Shown: positions 60,587-64,000 of the stretch, piece after piece | Numbering within the stretch: the stretch's first letter is position 1 | How the letters are laid out: every line of letters begins with the position of its first letter | NCBI GenBank assembly: GCA_050248955.1 | Contig: JBFWRK010000003.1 | Location: 1-64,000, forward strand | DNA: 64,000 nt | Reading direction: 5' to 3' | Source: JBFWRK01 sp050248955 | GTDB taxonomy: Bacteria > Actinomycetota > Acidimicrobiia > Acidimicrobiales > Ilumatobacteraceae | The notes under the pieces: generated by a model | What the model was told of the DNA's origin: nothing | Database searches by the model: none | Seen by the model: only the letters and a program-made list of their open reading frames with translations | Program-made: the position numbers and the translations under genes

Positions 60587-60615
60587 CTCAGCGCGGCGGT
60601 GTCAGCGCGGCGGTG

Positions 60616-61239
60616 TCAGCGCACGAGCTCGCGGACGCGGGCGAGCAGCACGTCGAGCGCCGGAGCGTTCATGCCGCCGTGGGGGATGATCACATCGGCG
60701 TGGCGCTTGCTCGGCTCGATGAACTGCAGGTGGCTCGGCCGGACGGTCTCGAGGTACTGGGCGATGATGCTCTCGGGTGTCCGCTCGCGCTCGACGACGT
60801 CGCGCTGGAGCCGGCGGATGAAGCGCAAGTCCGCGTCCGTGTCGACGTACACCTTCAGGTCGAACAGCTCGCGCAGGTCCGGCTCGTTGAGGACGAGGAT
60901 CCCCTCGATCACGACGATCCTCGCCGGCCCCACGATGCGGACCTCGCCAGATCGCGTGTGGTGGGCGTAGTCGTAGATCGGCACCGGCACGGCTTCACCC
61001 GAGCAGAGCGTGCGGACGTGCTCGATCAACAACGGCCAGTCGAACGACTCCGGATGGTCCCAGTTCGTGAGCGCGCGCTCCTCGATCGGCAGGTCCTCTC
61101 TGGCCCAGTAGTAGGAGTCGAGCTTGATCAGCGCGAGGTGCTGCTCGCCCATCATCTCGACGAGTCGCTCGGCGACCGTGGTCTTGCCGGAGCACGTGCC
61201 ACCTGCCACCCCGAGCATGAACGGCCGAGTGGAACCCAT
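60616..61239 (-). CDS. udk: Uridine kinase
   Basis: A 207-residue P-loop kinase of pyrimidine salvage. It has VAGGTCSGKTTVAERL near residue 11, KLDSYYW, NWDHPESFDW, YDYAHHTRS and VIEGILVL, which together define uridine kinases that phosphorylate uridine and cytidine with a nucleoside triphosphate. It is transcribed towards tRNA-Thr, on the opposite strand. Confidence 0.93.
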   Translation of the reverse strand: MGSTRPFMLGVAGGTCSGKTTVAERLVEMMGEQHLALIKLDSYYWAREDLPIEERALTNWDHPESFDWPLLIEHVRTLCSGEAVPVPIYDYAHHTRSGEVRIVGPARIVVIEGILVLNEPDLRELFDLKVYVDTDADLRFIRRLQRDVVERERTPESIIAQYLETVRPSHLQFIEPSKRHADVIIPHGGMNAPALDVLLARVRELVR

Positions 61240-61334
61240 CGGAGCAGGACCCTAGCGACCGCACGGCGCCGGGCCGAAGGTGCGCCGGTCCGAGGATCCT
61301 TGTATCGGGCGTGCCGGGCGGGCAGGCTGTCGGA

Positions 61335-61601
61335 GTGGCATTGACCGATCGTGAAAAGGCCATCCTCGATTTCGAACGGGGATGGTGGACGCTGGACGGC
61401 GCGAAGGACTCCCTGATCCGCGAGCGCTTCCAGTGTTCGGCCGAGGCGTACTACCAGGAACTGAACACCGTGCTCGAGCAGCCGGGTTCACTCGACTACG
61501 ACCCGCTCGTCGTGCGGCGTCTCCACCGGCTTCGTGACCGCCGCCGCCGCGCCCGTCTCGACGGTGCCGCCAGCGCCGCCTCGGAAGGAAGCCACGCATG
61601 A
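61335..61601 (+). CDS. DUF3263 family protein
   Basis: An 88-residue actinobacterial protein of unknown function. LTDREKAILDFERGWW and SAEAYYQELNTVLEQP are characteristic of the family; the C-terminus is Arg-rich. GTG at 61335 is preferred because it starts immediately before the conserved block; GTG 61311 is the alternative. The stop overlaps the next start as ATGA. Confidence 0.85.
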   Translation: MALTDREKAILDFERGWWTLDGAKDSLIRERFQCSAEAYYQELNTVLEQPGSLDYDPLVVRRLHRLRDRRRRARLDGAASAASEGSHA

Positions 61602-62236
61602 GCGACGCATCGCGCCGGGTCGGCAGATCCGGCAACCCGCCCCCGCCGCGCGCGGCGTCGCCGGCGATCGCCGTGGTGGTCACGCTGATCGCCGCCGTCC
61701 TCGGGTTCTTCATCCTCAAGAGCCTCGATGACGACAACAACGGCACGGGCGCGTCCCCCGATACCGAGGAGACGACGACGACGGGTTTCGAGACCACGTC
61801 CTCGGTCGCCGTGACGACCACGATCGACAAGTCGTCCTTCCAGTTGCTCGTCGCCAACGCGTCGGGCGTGCGCGGTTCCGCCGGCACGCTGACCACCGAT
61901 CTCCAGAGCCGCGGGTATCGGACGCTGGAGGCGACCAACGTCGTGCCGGGGTACGGGCCGAAGGAGGCGACCGAGGTCTTCTACCTCGCCGGGTTCGAAA
62001 CCCAGGCTGCCGATGTCGCCAGCGTGCTCGGTGTGACCGCACAGCCGATGCCCGGCACGAAGCCGGTCTCGGACACGGACTTCGTCGGCGCCACCGTGCT
62101 CGTCGTGTTGGGCACAGATCTGGCCGGGCAGCCGTTGCCGGGCAGCGATGCGGCAACGACCGAGACCACGGCGTCATCCACGGCCGAGACCGTCGCCGGC
62201 AGCCCGAACGAAACGACGACGACCGCAGCCGGCTGA
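61598..62236 (+). CDS. LytR_C domain membrane protein
   Basis: A 212-residue protein with a Pro-rich cytoplasmic N-terminus, one membrane helix (AIAVVVTLIAAVLGFFIL), a Thr-rich linker and a LytR C-terminal domain (LLVANASGVRGSAGTLTTDL; VFYLAGFETQAADVASVLG). The Thr/Ser/Ala-rich end is probably flexible. The domain occurs with LytR-CpsA-Psr cell-wall ligases; here it stands without the catalytic part. It is coupled to the DUF3263 gene, a pairing common in actinobacteria. Confidence 0.88.
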   Translation: MSDASRRVGRSGNPPPPRAASPAIAVVVTLIAAVLGFFILKSLDDDNNGTGASPDTEETTTTGFETTSSVAVTTTIDKSSFQLLVANASGVRGSAGTLTTDLQSRGYRTLEATNVVPGYGPKEATEVFYLAGFETQAADVASVLGVTAQPMPGTKPVSDTDFVGATVLVVLGTDLAGQPLPGSDAATTETTASSTAETVAGSPNETTTTAAG

Positions 62237-62239
62237 GCG

Positions 62240-63238
62240 TCAGCCTCGTCGGGCGGCGCCGGTGAGGATCGCCGTGACCGCCTCGTCGATGCAGTCGACG
62301 GTGGCCGTCAATGCCCGAGCCTCACCGAACCAGTCGACGAGCGACACTGCCTCGATCCGGCTCGCCGCGTCGTCGTAGACGTCGCCGGCGATGGCGATGA
62401 TCTTCGTACCCGTTCGCTCCGCGAGCAGGTTCATGCCACCGACCACCTTGCCCTCGAAGCTCTGCTCGTCGAGGAAGCCCTCGCCGGTGATCACGATGTC
62501 CGCCGCTTCGACGCGCTCTGGCAGGTGCAGCTCGTCGGCGAGCAGGTCGAAGCCGGGCACGAGCTCGGCGCCAAGCGCAACGAGCCCGCCGGCGAGGCCA
62601 CCTGCTGCGCCGCCACCTTCGCGACTGCTGACGTCAACGCCGTACTCCTCGCGGTAGACCTGCACGAGTCGCTCGAGCCGACCGGTGAGCAGCCCGACCT
62701 GCGCGGCCGACGCACCCTTCTGCGGACCGAAGACCGCCGCCGCCTCCGTGAAGCGGGTGCGGACGTCGCACGCGACGAGCAGTTCGACGGCGCGGATGCG
62801 AGCGGGCGCCCGGATCGCCCGGATCGCGCCGAAGCCCCCGTCGGTCGTTGCCGATCCGCCGAGGCCGACGATGATCCGCTTCGCACCGGCGTCGAGCGCG
62901 GCGTCGATCAGCTCGCCGGTTCCGGTGGTGCTCGCCGCCATCGGGTCGTTGCCCTCGGCGCCACCTGCGAGCGCGAGGCCTGACGCCAGCGCCATCTCGA
63001 TCACTGCTGTGCGCCCCGTCATCCGCCAGGCAGCGTCGACGGGATCGCCGAGCGGTCCGGTCACGATCGTGTGCCGCGTCGGCCCGCCGAAGGCTTCGAG
63101 CCAACCCTCGCCGCCGTCCGACACCGGAGCTCGATCGCAGACGTGACCGAGCCGTTCGGCTGCGGTGGCGATGGCGCCTGCGACATCCCGAGCGGTCGCA
63201 GTTCCTCGGAACTTGTCAACGGCTGCGAGCACACGCAC
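62240..63238 (-). CDS. Glycerate kinase
   Basis: A 332-residue kinase of the Gly_kinase (GlxK/GarK) family. It has VLAAVDKFRGTATA at the N-terminus, APVSDGGEGWLEA, GLGGSATTDGG and VFGPQKGA, and late ITGEGFLDEQSFEGK. It phosphorylates glycerate to 2-phosphoglycerate or 3-phosphoglycerate. It starts with GTG at 63238 and ends 3 bp from the LytR_C gene, converging. Confidence 0.92.
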   Translation of the reverse strand: MRVLAAVDKFRGTATARDVAGAIATAAERLGHVCDRAPVSDGGEGWLEAFGGPTRHTIVTGPLGDPVDAAWRMTGRTAVIEMALASGLALAGGAEGNDPMAASTTGTGELIDAALDAGAKRIIVGLGGSATTDGGFGAIRAIRAPARIRAVELLVACDVRTRFTEAAAVFGPQKGASAAQVGLLTGRLERLVQVYREEYGVDVSSREGGGAAGGLAGGLVALGAELVPGFDLLADELHLPERVEAADIVITGEGFLDEQSFEGKVVGGMNLLAERTGTKIIAIAGDVYDDAASRIEAVSLVDWFGEARALTATVDCIDEAVTAILTGAARRG

Positions 63239-63279
63239 GAGCGCGCAGGCTAACTGGCGGCTCGCTGCGCAGAACCCCG

Positions 63280-63285
63280 TACTGT
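63280..63285 (+). promoter_or_regulatory. Candidate leaderless -10 (TACTGT) for amidase
   Basis: TACTGT ends 6 bases before the amidase ATG, a spacing that fits a leaderless transcript starting at the A of the start codon. There is no ribosome site. Confidence 0.45.
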
Positions 63286-63291
63286 GCGGTC

Positions 63292-64000
63292 ATGACGGCT
63301 TCCGAAGAACTCGCACGGTTGGATGCGACAGCGCAGGCGGACCTCGTGCGCAGCGGCACCGCTTCCGCTGTGGAGCTGGTCGAGGCCGCGATCGAGCGGA
63401 TCGAGCGCGTGAACCCGACGATCAATGCCGTGATCGGTGGGCGCTACGACCGCGCCCGCGCCGAAGCTCGCGAGGTCGGGCGCGCCGGCCCGTTCGCCGG
63501 CGTGCCGTTGCTCGTGAAGGACCTCGGCCTCACGATGCGCGGCGAGCCGTACCACGCCGGCGCCCGCTTCCTGAAGGAGCTCGGGTACGTTGCCCCCGAG
63601 GACTCGTACCTCGCGATGAAGTTCCGCGACGCGGGGTTCATCACACTCGGCCGGACGAACACGCCCGAGTGGGGCTCGACCGTGACGACCGAACCGCTCG
63701 CGTACGGCCCGACCCGCAACCCGTGGAACACCGATCACTCGTGCGGGGGTTCGTCGGGCGGCTCGGCGGCGGCGGTCGCCGCTGGGCTCGTGCCGATCGC
63801 CCATGGCGGCGATGGTGGCGGATCGATCCGAATCCCGGCCGGCGAGTGCGGACTGGTCGGGTTGAAGCCGAGCCGCGGTCGAGTGAGCCACGGCCCGGCC
63901 GCCGGCGAGACCTGGATGGGAGCGACGATCGAGGGCGTGATCACGCGGTCGGTGCGCGACGCCGCCGCAGTGCTCGACGAGATCGACGGCGCGATGCCCG
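63292..64000 (+). CDS. Amidase signature enzyme, 5' part (runs past window end)
   Basis: The first 236 residues of an amidase. The catalytic triad is visible: Lys76 in LLVKDLG, the cis-Ser in GGSSGGSAAA (154/155) and the nucleophile Ser178 in GGGSIRIPAG. Such enzymes hydrolyse amides, and GatA is a relative, but the N-terminus differs from GatA and no gatC is adjacent. The substrate is unknown. No stop is reached before the window ends. Confidence 0.9.
   Translation, partial: MTASEELARLDATAQADLVRSGTASAVELVEAAIERIERVNPTINAVIGGRYDRARAEAREVGRAGPFAGVPLLVKDLGLTMRGEPYHAGARFLKELGYVAPEDSYLAMKFRDAGFITLGRTNTPEWGSTVTTEPLAYGPTRNPWNTDHSCGGSSGGSAAAVAAGLVPIAHGGDGGGSIRIPAGECGLVGLKPSRGRVSHGPAAGETWMGATIEGVITRSVRDAAAVLDEIDGAMP

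Overview
The window is about 70% G+C and almost fully coding. Many genes start with GTG, and many neighbours are coupled through 4-base ATGA or GTGA overlaps. Together with the gene set (RecBCD in recC-recB-recD order, a three-domain EccC-type ATPase, DUF3263 and LytR_C proteins, cyclase/AAA/LuxR regulators), this points to a high-GC actinobacterium, probably of the Acidimicrobiia. That placement is an inference; no rRNA or marker alignment is available here.

Layout. 1-7.1 kb is a detoxification/stress segment: an MFS transporter, a quinone-reductase-like flavoprotein coupled to a deiodinase-like redoxin, a divergent EamA transporter, and an arsR-arsM-arsA operon whose ArsA keeps all three metalloid-binding cysteines but has no ArsB/Acr3 pump beside it. 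7.1-13.9 kb is the accessory part: a TIR/coiled-coil/polytopic membrane protein, a methyltransferase, three small unknowns, tRNA-Lys(TTT), and a 2.1 kb two-gene insert bounded by the tRNA-Lys 3' end and a 36/37 copy of it, the layout left by tRNA-targeted integration. 13.9-19.2 kb has a flavin reductase, a frameshifted cyclase/AAA/LuxR regulator and a divergent P450. 19.3-21.5 kb is a coupled YtkA-like/cytochrome c/ECF sigma/membrane protein operon.

21.5-38.7 kb is rich in DNA metabolism: topoisomerase IB, exonuclease III, a NadR-like protein, SbcDC and RecCBD. 38.7-49.6 kb holds a GH38 alpha-mannosidase, a sigma-like HTH protein divergent from an orphan FHA-EccC ATPase, and the helicase HrpB. 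49.6-56 kb carries two ABC systems, an SDR with a zinc-ribbon insert and degraded catalytic residues, and a repeat-rich 554-bp intergenic region. 56-64 kb is conserved: Crp, ispD-ispF-rlmB, a cell-surface SGNH protein with two near-identical peptidoglycan-binding repeats, tRNA-Thr(TGT), uridine kinase, DUF3263, LytR_C, glycerate kinase and the start of an amidase that runs off the end.

A theme across the window is short in-frame tandem repeats and recent duplications (sbcC, the sbcC 3' end, recD, an ABC ATPase tail, the rlmB N-terminus, the SGNH protein). The strongest candidates for something undescribed are the tRNA-Lys-flanked two-gene cargo, the TIR membrane protein beside it, and the orphan EccC with its sigma-like partner.
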